A stretch of 64,000 nt of DNA from Bimastos eiseni (GCA_959347315.1 OY365817.1:28504447-28568446), one strand, 5' to 3'. Numbered from the stretch's first letter, positions 51,300-62,420 are shown. Numbers and translations: made by a program. The notes: generated by a model not told the origin, from the sequence alone.

Positions 51300-51322
51300 C
51301 ATGCGCAGGCGCATGCGCAGAC
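51300..51322 (+). promoter_or_regulatory. NRF1-like palindromic site
   Basis: tgcgcaggcgcatgcgcaga contains the NRF1 consensus core gcgcatgcgc. A CTCF-like accagagggcgg lies 30 bases upstream. No adjacent gene was identified. Confidence 0.3.
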
Positions 51323-51679
51323 GTCTGAAACACAGCGAGAAACAGTCTCATCTGCGACGGTCGAGAGAATCCGCAAATGACGAAATAAACATCCACAGAT
51401 CATTGACCCCCCTTCCATCACACACACACACACAAACAAACACACACACACACGCACCCGTAAGCACATGTACTGGTGAAAATACATGTCTTGCTAATGA
51501 AAAGTGATAAATATAAATAAATAAGTATATATATATATATAAACATCTGTCCATGTATTCATCCATCCATCCATCCATGCATAGGGGCCTAAAGTCCTAC
51601 ACACATACATACATCGTTATCACAGTGTCATTTGACCGAAACTGCCACTACTTATCATGTTCATTCGACCGATCTCTTT

Positions 51680-51846
51680 TAGACACCTTTAAAACACATC
51701 GTGCTTTGTTATATAGGCATGAGGACTGAGAAAAAATCATAGAATATACATGTAAGCTGAAAGTGCTGTAATATGCCAAGCAAATTTCTGTCGTCGGCAT
51801 CGGCCAATGTTGTCAAAAGCTGTCGTTAAACCCTGGATCCATCCGT
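51680..51846 (+). repeat. Short interspersed element, head plus body B
   Basis: Head tagacacctttaaaacacat with gttatatagg, then aagctgaaagtgctgtaata and agctgtcgttaaaccctgga. Confidence 0.9.
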
Positions 51847-51898
51847 CCACTGCCGGAAAATGCATCTGAAGATCCCTTAGAATGGCTTGCGGTCTAAT

Positions 51899-52052
51899 AA
51901 GACACCTTTAAAATGTGACCAACCGACCTTATTTAAACTGCGAACAACGAAGCTTTGGGCTAAAAAGCCGCAAGCATCGCAATTTTAAAAAACAAATTTA
52001 TGTCGACGGCAATGTCCTTTGTTGTCAAAAGCTGTCGTCAAACTCTAAATCC
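51899..52052 (+). repeat. Short interspersed element, head plus body B
   Basis: Head agacacctttaaaatgtgac, then tatgtcgacggcaatgtcct and agctgtcgtcaaactctaaa. Confidence 0.85.
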
Positions 52053-52111
52053 AATCCAAACGTAACGCATTCTTTCTTATTTATGAACTCTCCGCTGCAA
52101 GAACTCATGCA

Positions 52112-52196
52112 GTGCCAGTCCCAAGCCTAGATAAAGAAGGAGAGCGACGCTAATGATCCTTGTTATCACAGAGTGTCGTTAAGCTGCAACTACACC
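52112..52196 (+). repeat. Short interspersed element, body A
   Basis: agtgccagtcccaagcctag, ggagagcgacgctaatgatc, then gtgtcgttaagctgcaac. Confidence 0.92.
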
Positions 52197-52211
52197 CGTA
52201 CCTACCTAGTA

Positions 52212-52308
52212 CTGTAATAGTAAATGCTGTAATATGCCATGCAAATTTCTGTCGCTCATGACAGCCATTGCCGCCATGAGCACCCTATCGTTAAACTGTG
52301 GTTCCATT
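52212..52308 (+). repeat. Short interspersed element, body B
   Basis: aatgctgtaatatgccatgc, then ccctatcgttaaactgtggt. The middle is diverged. Confidence 0.75.
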
Positions 52309-52344
52309 CAGCACTGTAATAAACTCCACCACTGTTTACCCCAG

Positions 52345-52433
52345 CAGTGCAAGTCCCTAGCCCGGATAAAGTAGGAGGTTGACAATAATGGTCTTTGCCA
52401 TCACACATGCAGTGTCGTTAAAATGCAGCAACC
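52345..52433 (+). repeat. Short interspersed element, body A
   Basis: agtgcaagtccctagcccgg, tttgccatcacacatgcagt, then gtcgttaaaatgcagcaac. It closes a cluster of five elements in 760 bases. Confidence 0.88.
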
Positions 52434-52439
52434 AGATTT

Positions 52440-53145
52440 CAAAGGCAATTGTTGCCAAAAGATGCCGCTAATTGGAAAGCAGTGGGGTGGAAGACAGTAG
52501 CTGTCCCAGTTTGCACATGTTTCCGCTTAGAAGGGATCGTCAAACGCCATATCCAAATCAGCCAAAACGATTTACTTCTATGTCTGCGAATAAAGATCGA
52601 TCGATTATACATGCAGATGGAACAGTCATCAATCAATTCGTCTTCCTCCTCTTCATATTACACATCCTCGTTAACGCACTTCCTCCCTATGCATCATTCG
52701 TGGCTCTAACATAACTGCTCTTCCTCCAATTCCTCCTCCTCCTCCTGTTCCGTCTCTCCTCCTTTCTCCTGCCAACAACGTCTGTGCATAGATTTTAAGA
52801 AATCTTCTTTTAGTTATCAGAATTGCGGAAGAATATAATAAATTGCTTACTTAGCAGTGAGCTGACTATGGCGGGATTTACCCCTACCTCACGTGGTCAA
52901 AACTTCTACGAAATAAAAATTATGATACTTGGAAATATCGGTTAAAAAGTGGTGACCAGATCTACTAAACGCACACACAGCCTCTTGTTTCTAATCACTT
53001 CCCGAAAATTTGCTGCACGATTTTAAGTTAGGATACTTTGCTATTTATAGCATTTGAAATTAATGAATATATTAAGAAAATAATGTTTGAATAGTTTGCA
53101 GTTAGGGAAAAAATACCCTATGCCAAATGTTTCCCGTAGTTTGTA
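52440..53145. other. Intergenic, nothing recognised
   Basis: An 86-codon frame at 52449-52709 ends in a CCT/TCC-rich tract and has no domain. Confidence 0.4.
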
Positions 53146-53149
53146 ATTT

Positions 53150-53529
53150 GAATTTGTAGTTGAAGAGTGGAAAGAGTGCGCCAAACTTAAAAAGGAGAAA
53201 AAATTGATGACTAGTGTATTGCATTCAACAAAGATTGAAGAGCGAAGTACTTTATCATTGATATTAATACTAATGCTGTGTGCTTAATATGTCGCGAGTT
53301 GGTGACCGTTTTCAAAGAGTACAATCTCAAACGACATTTTCGGACGAGGCATGGCAATTTAGGAATGAATTTAAGTCGATTAGATTTAATGCGTGTCTTA
53401 ACGACATATTTTGACCGAATCGAGGACCAGTTTGCTCTTCTCATGCCACTTTCATATGATATTGACAAGGCCTCTACTGATCTGCAACTTGAATTAATAT
53501 CTTTGCAGAATACGCTTTATGTCATTTAA
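53150..53529 (+). pseudogene. Internally deleted hAT-type transposase relic (ZBED/GTF2IRD2-like)
   Basis: The 53278-53529 frame starts with a BED-type zinc finger half: CLICRELVTVFKEYNLKRHF followed by RTRHG. Cys-x2-Cys and His-x4-His are in place, as in the finger of GTF2IRD2/ZBED-like hAT transposases. It then jumps to FDRIEDQFALLMPLSYDID and LQLELISLQN, which in intact proteins lies near the C-terminal dimerisation region, several hundred residues later. The catalytic part is missing and the frame stops at 53529. The region just upstream (from 53150) has no intact frame into the finger. I take it as a non-functional deletion derivative. Confidence 0.65.
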
Positions 53530-55230
53530 ATGCATTGCGAAATGAATGTTACATAATTATCACGTCCATAGTCTATAATATCAGAATGTTGAAAAATTTT
53601 GCGTTTTAAAAAGTCGAAGACTACTTTTTTCGCTATTCGCCTGCATTTATTAAAATGAAGAGCTCATACTATACCCGTAATTATACTGACGTTTGTGAGT
53701 TGAAATTAAGCGGAAATTATAATTATTATAATTATTAACACAGCGTACCTTTTTGACACCTTTTAAACGCTTTAAAACGTTGTTATATAATTATTGCCGA
53801 GTGCATCTATACTCTGTAGGTTTGTTGCGACTGTCAGTAATGTGCGCAGTAACATGAGAACTTTAAGATCTGTTAAACATCTCTGAAGATCTCGTTAAGG
53901 ACTTATTGCATTATTACAGGGATTCTCAAATCAGACAATCTTCTTTGTCATGACGATGTAAATAAACAAACGCAGCCAACTAAGAGGCAATATTATGGCC
54001 TCATTCAGTTTCCTCCCTCCGTTCACTTCACTCGTTCAACAGACCTGATTGAATTCTTGGTTCCTCGTACCATAACTGCTATAGATATATGGCTCAGTCT
54101 CGATTCTTTGCTTCAATCGGTCCCTCTCTGGGGAATGCGCTTTCTCCTTATGTTCGCTTTTAATTCTTATCTGGCAGTCTTTCACCTTCAGTTGTTTTGA
54201 TTTGGCCTGCATGATTTGACACCACGTTTTTATACGATTGCTTGGCAACGTTTTAAAGGAGTCTAAACGGAGCATTTTAAACTCAATAGAGTCGCGATAC
54301 GGGTGCTTATTTACAAATGCACACACAGACGCGAATAACAATTCGTTTGGCGATCAGTTTCAAATTGGTAAGTTTTGCTGTGCATCCCTTCGTTGGTCAC
54401 CGCATCGTTTATTAGAAAAAGATTGTCCAGCAAACCCACTTTGCTTGGGATCATATATTAAACTGTGCAACTCCTCGATTCGCCACTGAAATTATTCCCA
54501 AGTAGACGCACCCAATCGCGAGCGTTTTTTAGCGCCTAAAATATTTGAATTGAAGCGGCGTTGTCCTTGTTATTCCATCCGTTCAGGAATGCTCCGATTG
54601 CAAAATGGTGGTTGTTTGTATATCAAATTTCGGTGAACATTTCAATTCGAAAGTAAAGAGGTCCAAATATTGGAATAATAAGCAAACTGCATGTGCATTG
54701 AAAATTGTGACCATTTTCAGCACACAGTTTACTTATCATTGACATTAAAATTCGCATAAGAGCGCTTTGTGAAAATGTTCTTATCGCCAGAGTCTTCCTT
54801 GGGACACAAAGAAAGTATTGTATAGGTAACGTAACTGGTAGAGAATTGGGATACGAGCCTAAAGGCTGCTGCCTTAAGAGAAATGGTTAGAGGCGCCCTC
54901 CTACTTTGTTCAGTACTTAGACGGGCATCTAAACCCGTAGAGTTCGATGTGAAATGGATTTACTGGATAATCACTAACTGTCGGAGCTCATTACATGTGT
55001 AATCACGATGTTAGCTTATTTATAGATGCATAAATGCTTTTAAAATAGGTGTATTTAGAGGTGTGTTCTAGTGGCTTATAAAATCGGTTATTCGGAATAT
55101 ATATATACATATATTCGGCATATTAGACCGTTCTTGTTTCTTTTCTGCAAATGACGTGTGTTGCCGATTGGTTTGCTAAACGCATTGAGACATGTTATTA
55201 GCAGCGGAGGATGCGATGACGAAGGAAATG
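53530..55230. other. Intergenic, nothing coding
   Basis: Heads of the short element family occur at 53755 (gacaccttttaaacgc) and inverted at 54249 (gttttaaaggagtc). A diverged inverted body A lies near 54890-54930. Otherwise AT-rich. Confidence 0.5.
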
Positions 55231-55234
55231 TTAT

Positions 55235-55400
55235 GGACTGTAGGAGAATGAAGAGGAGGAGGAGGAGAAGGAGGAGGACGAAGAGGAGGAGCAGAAGGTC
55301 AAGGAAGAGGAAGCAGACAGGAACGGTGAGAGTGACTGTGAGAAATCAGAGGCAAAGAAGGATAAAGTTGAGAATGAGGCGAAGGAGAAGGTCGTGAATT
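55235..55400. repeat. GGA-rich polypurine tract
   Basis: gaggaggaggaggagaagg and similar. The Arg-rich frame is an artefact. Confidence 0.85.
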
Positions 55401-55469
55401 AGGCAAGATTGGTGGATATAGGAGATTAGGATATCAATGGCGCATTTCCAGCAAGGGGCAGAGTGAGTG

Positions 55470-55650
55470 AGTGAAAGACAGAGACACACACACATAGATC
55501 GTTAATGAGATGCAAGGATGGAGAGACAGAGACAGAGAGAGAGAGATTGAGAAAGAGACACAGTGAGAGAGAGAGAGAGAAAAGATAAAGAGAGGCAGAC
55601 AAACAGACGGGTAGATAGGCAGAAAAAGACAGAGAGATTCAACAAAACTA
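55470..55650. repeat. GAGACAGA-rich purine tract
   Basis: gagagagagaga and agacagaga blocks. Confidence 0.8.
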
Positions 55651-55879
55651 AAGGTTAGAAGATGAAGGGCTTTCGGTCTGCCACGGACTATGTCTGGCTT
55701 TGGTGATTTTATCGTGTATGCCCCACCCCATGACATCCGGTTTGTTTATGAGTTGCCTCTGTCATTGGTTGGATGGTCAACGCGTATATGCAAATTCCGT
55801 CGGTTCGATTCCGTGCTTATGGAGGCAGGCTTGAATGGAAGAGACTCCATGTTGTGGCTCACCTCTCCTCTTTTCTCTC

Positions 55880-56083
<204 letters not shown>

Positions 56084-56085
56084 AT

Positions 56086-56215
56086 GCTGCCTTTCGGACG
56101 CGGCTGCAGACTTTCCTTTTTTCTGTTTAGGTCTGTGTTGAGTTGTGAGCGAATCTAATTCGAGTGGCGCTGTATAGGTTTTCCATTGCTTTACAATATA
56201 TTACATTACAATTTA
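56086..56215 (+). pseudogene. Non-LTR ORF2 end and 3' tail
   Basis: AAFRTRLQTFLFSV and a stop, then gtggcgctgtatagg and ttacattacaatttag. It resembles the family at 43592 (FRKRSKTFLFLFS in an alternate frame there). Only the last few codons remain. Confidence 0.6.
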
Positions 56216-56349
56216 GTGTAACGTAATTAAGCATTTTTAAATAAGTAAGTATATTCTTTTATCAGACGTCTGCAAACGCACGACATGCACAAGTAAACAG
56301 ATACGAACAAAACATCTATATATATATATATATCGGACCTGTTGTGAGC

Positions 56350-56505
56350 ACGCGGTCGCAACTGTTATATCGCGCTCTTAGTCACCCGCGTTCTCAACGG
56401 GCGTATTTGCTTTGGCCAGAGAACAGGAAGGTCTTAAGGCGTTTCCGGAATTTGGAAGGCAAGAGGGATTGTGATTCCATGACCAGGAACTGTAGAAGAC
56501 AGTTT
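56350..56505 (-). pseudogene. Non-LTR ORF2 end, inverted
   Basis: On the minus strand ccggaaacgccttaagacct and tcctgttctctggcc encode a RKRLKTFLFSG-like end with frameshifts. gagcgcgatataac closes it. Confidence 0.5.
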
Positions 56506-56597
56506 CAGACAGACAGACAGACAGACAGACAGACGGACGGACGGACGGACGGACAGACAGACAGACAGACAGATAGATAGATAGATAGATAGATAGT
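56505..56597. repeat. (CAGA)n/(CGGA)n/(TAGA)n microsatellite
   Basis: Three successive tetranucleotide blocks, immediately followed by a body-A element. Confidence 0.95.
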
Positions 56598-56697
56598 TGC
56601 AGTTTAACGACACTGTGTGAAAGCAGAGGTCATTTGCGGCGCCGTCCTGCCTTATCTAGGCTTGGGACTGGCACTGCCAGAGTGCAAGTGTCGTCTT
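56598..56697 (-). repeat. Short interspersed element, body A
   Basis: agttgcagtttaacgacact, gcggcgccgtcctgcctta, then gcttgggactggcactgcca. Confidence 0.93.
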
Positions 56698-56699
56698 GG

Positions 56700-57400
56700 T
56701 TTTTGGGTATTACATATTGCGCCATCCAATAAATGTTCGCTTCCGTATGTTTTCTAATCCAGTTTTTATTTTCTGGTAATATGCGGCATTGTTTTGGAGC
56801 ATTAGGCCTACTAATAATTAAGGCTAGATCTCGTCAACTATATCCTGCTCATACTCTAAATGCAGCTAATTCTGTCTTGATATAGGTATGGCGGATAGCT
56901 TCTAAGAGCAGCACAGTGATCTAAATCACGGTCAATACTTCTAAGTTTAGTCTTATCTGGACAGCCAGCATCAGAGGCGATCGCAGAGTCAATAAACCTG
57001 TCGTAACCCTTTTATACCCTCTTATATCCATCCGTTCTCTGTCCGCCGCGCTTAGTCATACGCTCAAAATGACTCAGAGGGACTCATAAAAGAAAGACAT
57101 ATCATATGACATTAAGAGACTCACTTTCACATGGACAATTGCCCTGAAGTTATAAAGGACCTGGATATCACAGGGTTATAAACAAATGTTAGGTTATAGT
57201 GGAACTTTTTTAATGTAAGTAGAGAGCGCGACAATTATTATACTGTGTGATTCTGGATGAACAATGATGATATCCTGGTTGAATTCATAGAACATTTCAG
57301 ATATCAATCGCAGATGCTTGCAAGGACTATTACAAGACAAACGGTAATTTGTAATTAATATACGCAACATTAATCAACATAAAACGGTATTTAAGAGACA
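56700..57400. other. Intergenic, nothing recognised
   Basis: AT-rich sequence with no coding or repeat-family signal. Confidence 0.5.
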
Positions 57401-57662
57401 CTCAAAGTTGGTGACTTCTCCAAATCGACGGGTAAATTTGAATGTTTACGTCCACACCAAAATCGTGTAAATTAATACACCAAAATTTTTTTTAGTTTTC
57501 TCCAGGCTATCGTATATATTACTGGACATTTCTGTTCTCAAGCGTCCATACGATGTCCAAACGTTGTTCTTGACCTTCTGTTATTAGATTATTCTGAACG
57601 GTGTTGGAAGATTGAGTGTAAAGGTATCTTGCACCGAGTTAAGTGAGTTTTACCGTATTGGT
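57401..57662 (+). repeat. 260-bp dispersed repeat, copy 1
   Basis: Matches 59186-59462 along its length: gtgacttctccaaatcgac, ttagttttctccaggctat, ggacatttctgttctcaagc, cgtccatacgatgtccaaac, ggtgttggaagattgagtgt and caccgagttaagtgagtttt. Confidence 0.85.
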
Positions 57663-58112
57663 GCTATTGTTTTGTACTGCTGTCTACCTTCAACTCATCT
57701 TTATCTACACTTGTAAATTGTCTGTCAATATTGAATATAGAAAGTTACAGTGCGCCGTTTACGCTATCGATAAGGAGACTCGATAATTGAAACGCTGCAC
57801 TCGTGTGACTGAATTCTGATGTTACGATTGCAGAGTGTAAAAATAATCGGCTTCGTGTAAGGTAAGTATTGATCAACAACCACAATGATAGGCTAACTTT
57901 ATTATGTGCAATCAAAGTTGTAAATTTTCATTATAACAATCATCGATATTATTACACTAATTTATAATTATTATTATTTCAAATTATTATTAATTTATCT
58001 ATGTATTAATTAATTTATTTTTTGTGGATAATTAATTTTTTCTTTTTATATTGATGCTGTTGTTTTTATTATGTATATCTGGCTATTTAGGTTCATGAAA
58101 CAGAATATTATC
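57663..58112. other. AT-rich intergenic, nothing recognised
   Basis: Includes a TAATTATT-rich stretch at 57940-58080. Confidence 0.5.
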
Positions 58113-58114
58113 TT

Positions 58115-58275
58115 GGACACTTTTTTAAAGCTCTTCCGTCGCTCTATAAGTATGAGATCCTGTATTAAGTAATAGATGTGTTACGGTAATCGTTCACAGG
58201 ACCAACTCAACTTACGCTATGGCAGTACCAGTCCCAAGTATTAATAAACGAGGACGCCGACACTAATGATCAGAC
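58115..58275 (+). repeat. Short interspersed element, head plus body A
   Basis: Head ggacacttttttaaagctc with gtcgctctataag, then agtaccagtcccaagtatt and gacactaatgatc. It lacks the last 25 bases. Confidence 0.8.
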
Positions 58276-58375
58276 ATTCTTCATTTTGGTACTGCAAAAT
58301 CTGTGCACGCATATCTTTATCTTAAACGAAGAAAATGAGCTGATATGCTACTTAGTGTCATAATTAGGCCTATCG

Positions 58376-58432
58376 TAACGTCGTCAACGGCCGTGGGCCC
58401 GTAACAGTCATAAGCTGTCATTACACGTTTAG
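58376..58432 (+). repeat. Short interspersed element, body B, partial
   Basis: cgtcgtcaacggccgtggg, then gtcataagctgtcattacac. Confidence 0.55.
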
Positions 58433-58528
58433 AATAATAATAGTAGTAATAATGATAATTGTGTTAATCGTAATCATTGCTACAATGAGCGGTACCGTCC
58501 TCAACGAGCGGTGATAACTGCTAATTAC

Positions 58529-58713
58529 ATACCTCTTTTAAACAAAGTATTCGCTTTATAAGTAAACAAGATTTCAGAATCATTGGGAACAGATAAAACG
58601 CATAAAATCTCCGGCACTGCTCGAAAGATGGCAGTGCAAAGTCCCAAGTCTTGATAATGAAGTTAATCGAGTCCGGTGACCTTCGTTATCACACAAAGTC
58701 GTCAAACTGAAAC
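58529..58713 (+). repeat. Short interspersed element, head plus body A
   Basis: A complete copy of about 185 bp: acctcttttaaacaaagtat with cgctttataagtaaacaag, then gcagtgcaaagtcccaagtc and cacacaaagtcgtcaaactg. Confidence 0.88.
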
Positions 58714-58861
58714 TTCTAACAACTTCAGGGAACGCTGAGATTTTGTTGAAAATTATTTTGTCGACTTCAAGGTGCTTTGTTTTAACTAATAATTATATAC
58801 CGAAAATTTATTGTGTATTATTAAGTTATATTTTTAAATTATTGCTTGTTGTTAGTTAGTT

Positions 58862-58965
58862 TGCTAGTTGCAATTTTACAATATTATGTTATAACAGAGG
58901 TCATTAGCGTTGCCCTCCTTCTTTATCCATGCTTGGAACTGGCATTGCTGGACTTGGCGTTGGAG
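58862..58965 (-). repeat. Short interspersed element, body A
   Basis: gttgcaattttacaatatta, gaggtcattagcgttgccct, then tgcttggaactggcattgct. Confidence 0.85.
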
Positions 58966-59185
58966 TTGTTATTTTATTTTCCTCATTAAACGCTAGTGCC
59001 GAATACTCCTTGGACACCTTTTAAAAAAATTTCCTTCATCTATAACTAAGAGCAGACGACGACTTCCTTCGATATGATAAGCATGTAAAACCATTTGCCT
59101 ATTAATAATCATTAAAGAAGGAACTGAACTGATATGCGATTAATTTTCTTAATTTAGTAAAGATCCTAACCTTAATAAAAGGAAA

Positions 59186-59462
59186 ACAGTTGCTGACTTC
59201 TCCAAATCAGCAGGACAATTTCAATTTCCACCTCTCCACCAACATCGTCTGAATTATAAAACGCCCCAGTTTTAGTTTTCTCCATTTTATCGTTAAAAAG
59301 ACAGGATCATATGTGTTGCTGGATAAGCATTTCTGTTCTAAAACGTCCATAGGCCTACGACGCGCAAACGTTGATCCAGAGACTCTGTTAATAGATGACT
59401 CTGACAGATGTTGGGAGATTGAGTCTAAAGGGGTCGTACACCGAGTTCAATGAGTGTTATTG
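59186..59462 (+). repeat. 260-bp dispersed repeat, copy 2
   Basis: Direct-orientation partner of 57401-57662, about 1.8 kb downstream. Confidence 0.85.
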
Positions 59463-59890
59463 CAGAGACCCTAAGATGTTGCTAAACTTGCGTACATCCA
59501 CACAGGAATGAGATATAATCAACGTTAGCTGTCCATCTAATATGCACAAGATGTCTCTTGTTAACAGTAATAATTCATTGCTTATTTAAGAAAGGATATC
59601 TTATATTGAAAGACCAACTGCTTATTGGTGTATCAGTTCGTGAAATAGATAGATTAATTTAATACTGTAGTGCATCAGAAAGACAAGGGTTTAATGAGCT
59701 GGAGATTTTATCTTAGACATGATTCAATTGTACGCTCTGGGATACATGGCATAATTATAACAGCTTTTACATGAGGTAATATTAGACGATGAAATACGTG
59801 TCAGGGATTGCTGGTTAGATCTGAGTATTGAATTGATTTGTAGGCTGCGTATGACATGAAGCGACCTGTACGTATGCGTTGACTGAACTG
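59463..59890. other. Intergenic, nothing recognised
   Basis: AT-rich, no coding or repeat-family match. Confidence 0.5.
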
Positions 59891-59896
59891 GTAATG

Positions 59897-60006
59897 ATAG
59901 TTGCAGTTTAACGACACACTGTGTGACAACAGAGGTCATTAGTGACGCCCTCCCCCTTTATCCAAGCCTGGGACTGGCACTGCTGGCCTGCAAGCAGCGG
60001 AGGAGT
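59897..60006 (-). repeat. Short interspersed element, body A
   Basis: gttgcagtttaacgacacac, cgccctcccccttatccaa-like centre, then gcaagcagcggaggagtc. One of the best-preserved copies. Confidence 0.93.
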
Positions 60007-60084
60007 CAATTTATTTTCGTGTCACCCTCTCGGTATCAATATCATCTCACGCATCTCAATGCAACTCCTACACTGTTCGCACTC

Positions 60085-60145
60085 TAACAGTGCCAGTAAC
60101 AAGCTTCAGTAATGAAGGAGGGCGACGTCAATCATCTCTGATATA
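60085..60145 (+). repeat. Short interspersed element, body A, partial
   Basis: ctaacagtgccagtaacaag, then gaaggagggcgacgtcaatc. Confidence 0.7.
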
Positions 60146-60194
60146 TGAAGAGAGGGAAATGGGAGGTCATGGGAGGAAGGGAGGTCATGCGTGT

Positions 60195-60320
60195 ATGAGG
60201 ATATATTGTTGTTATTATCATTATTATTTTATATTATTATTATTATCATTATTATCATCGTTGTGATTATCATCATCTCTTTATATAATGATAAGTATGA
60301 TAACGATAATAAAAATGACA
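60195..60320. repeat. TTA/ATC trinucleotide tract
   Basis: ttattattatcattattatc runs. Confidence 0.85.
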
Positions 60321-60689
60321 GTGATTGATTTATCTTTCTAAGTATATTGACCCATAGACACCCGTAAAACGAAATCCTCCAATGCTATATATATAAATGA
60401 CGCTGCTGATAATGACAATGGGTTGCATACTGATCTCTCCTATCAGTATACTCTTACTACTTGCATTTTGTAATACTCTATAGTTTGTGTAATGGGATTA
60501 ATAGAAAGTGATGGTCATGGTCATATTTAGACCTATTGGCAAATTCGTCCTCAAATCACATCATCGCAAAATGGAGAATACGAATGTACTTGGCGATCGT
60601 GAACGCAATAGACGCCGCTCTATTTATTAATCGGTGTTTCTAGGTAACCATCCGCCGCTATCGAAATGGACAATGTCTACTTTGTTAGC

Positions 60690-60955
60690 CTACTAGGGAT
60701 TTTGAATGGATGAACTGTGGGATTGATGGAAGGAAAGAAGAATGCCATGGAGGAAGAATGGACGGAAGGACGGCTTGAGGTGAGGACGGATGAAGGAAAG
60801 AGCGCATGCAGGAAAGGACGGAAGAACGAACGATCGGACGAATGAGCGGATGAAGCCAAGGATGGACGGACAGAAGGACAAATGAATGGACAATACGACA
60901 AACGGACGAAAAAAGGACAAACGGGCGGACAAACGGACGTCGGACTGTCAGTCGC
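60690..60955. repeat. GGAC/GGAA degenerate simple repeat
   Basis: Loose gaaggacggaagaacgaacg units. The Ser/Phe/Pro-rich minus frames over it are artefacts. Confidence 0.8.
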
Positions 60956-61274
60956 TTCCTTCATGTGCTTCTAATTATTAGCTCTGCGAGTGATAAATGC
61001 CTGTCGCAGCGTGGTGCCACTGATGTTTCCACTGCAGCTGGAAATGCCTCATCCGTTGCATCGACCGATGCAGCCAATGTAGTGGGAGATTGCATCCGTT
61101 GCTTTAGTTGGGTCGATGTCTGGGTGGTAATCGTCGCGTTTCCTGTCGGGACTGAGATCCCTCGTGAGCGGCAGAGAGGCGACACCACCTTGGGGATCCG
61201 TCAGAGGCCGCAACTTTTATCTCAGCAGGAAAAAGGTAGGAGTACTCGCATTGGGCTTGATTGTGGTAGCAGTA

Positions 61275-61375
61275 GTTACATTTACCGGCACTGTGTGATG
61301 ATAAAGGTAATAAGATTCGCCCTCCGACTTTAGCTTGGGACTGGCACTACCAAAACGCGAACAGTGGCGGAATAA
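61275..61375 (-). repeat. Short interspersed element, body A
   Basis: First of three in tandem: accggcactgtgtgatgata, then agcttgggactggcactacc and gcgaacagtggcggaa. Confidence 0.85.
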
Positions 61376-61389
61376 CCATAGTATGGCGG

Positions 61390-61503
61390 TGGCAGTTTTA
61401 GTTTCACGATACCTGTGTGATAAAATAGTTCATTGCGACGCCCTCCTCCTCATTCAGGCTTAGGACTGGCACTGTCAGAGTGAGTGCGAACAGTGGCGGA
61501 TAA
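61390..61503 (-). repeat. Short interspersed element, body A
   Basis: Second of three: gcgacgccctcctcctcatt, caggcttaggactggcactg, then gtgcgaacagtggcgga. Confidence 0.9.
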
Positions 61504-61514
61504 TATATTTGTCG

Positions 61515-61625
61515 TAGCTATAGTTTCTGTTTAGCGACAGTGTGATAACACAGATGATTATCGTCACCCTCCTTCTTTATACAGCCTAGGGACTGGCACT
61601 GCCAGAGTGCAAATAATGGCGAGGT
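61515..61625 (-). repeat. Short interspersed element, body A
   Basis: Third of three: gtttagcgacagtgtgataa, tcgtcaccctccttctttat, then gggactggcactgccagag. Confidence 0.92.
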
Positions 61626-61747
61626 TTTGCGCAATGGTGAAGGTGTGCCAGACTGGTTATTATATTCTTGCGACGCTGAATTATAAGATGTCTACGGTAT
61701 TAGTTATAAGGAGAAATCTACGGTAGTCTAAGGTATTAGTTATAGGC

Positions 61748-61845
61748 GATAAGCTGTGTAAGTGTTGTTATACGCCAAGCCCATTTCTGTCGACTGCAAG
61801 GGCCATTGTTGTCAAAAGCGGTCGTTAAACTCTGGATACATCATA
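61748..61845 (+). repeat. Short interspersed element, body B
   Basis: gtaagtgttgttatacgcca, ttctgtcgactgcaagggcc, then gcggtcgttaaactctggat. Confidence 0.88.
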
Positions 61846-62154
61846 CATTTATTCTTATAAGGGAATGTACGATATAACATGGTATAAAAATATTTTGTAA
61901 ACTATACTATGATACATGGAGTTGAAGTGAGTAGTTTTTAAAACGTGGGCTGTTGACCATTACTTTGTAATTAGCGGTTAAACATTAACGCTGCCTGTTG
62001 CTCGTGTGACCTTTGAGGTAACGTTGATTAGCATTAATCCATTGGGACTAATGGACGTTTCTCCGAATCGATTCTCTCATTATCTCCCAACCATTACATC
62101 GCTCTGGCTTAGACTTCTGTTCCCATGAACACTCCAGTGCTTCTGCTTTGCGAA

Positions 62155-62205
62155 TGGTGCCAGTCCCAGCCCTACAGCGAGTAGGAGGGCGAAGTTCTGA
62201 GGCTC
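62155..62205 (+). repeat. Short interspersed element, body A, partial
   Basis: ggtgccagtcccagccctac, then gtaggagggcgaag. Confidence 0.65.
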
Positions 62206-62279
62206 TGAAAGCCATAGATAAAGAGGTAGGCGTTAGACCGGGTTGACCGGGTTAATGTGACAACGTTCGTGACTGCAAT

Positions 62280-62315
62280 ATTTCTTAGCCTCGGAATATG
62301 AGGGCCAGTTCTTTC
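62280..62315 (-). repeat. tRNA-SINE body fragment
   Basis: tttcttagcctcggaatatg, as at 23700 and 44320. Confidence 0.4.
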
Positions 62316-62319
62316 TCTA

Positions 62320-62420
62320 TCTCCCTGTCTGTCTGTCTGTATGTATGTAAGTATGTATGTACGTATGTATGTATGTCTGTCTGTCTGTTTGTCAGTCCAT
62401 CTGTCTGTCGGTCTCTTTCT
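62320..62420. repeat. CTGT/TATG microsatellite
   Basis: gtctgtctgtctgtatgtat units. A GACA/GAGA block follows at 62582-62670. Confidence 0.9.

Noticed and set aside
54840..54920. Possible tRNA gene (taactggtagagaattggga)
   Set aside because: A D-arm-like string is present, but no B box or closing acceptor stem was found.
60961..61333. Frames of 75 and 122 codons on opposite strands
   Set aside because: They overlap each other and run into a body-A repeat at 61275; no family resemblance.
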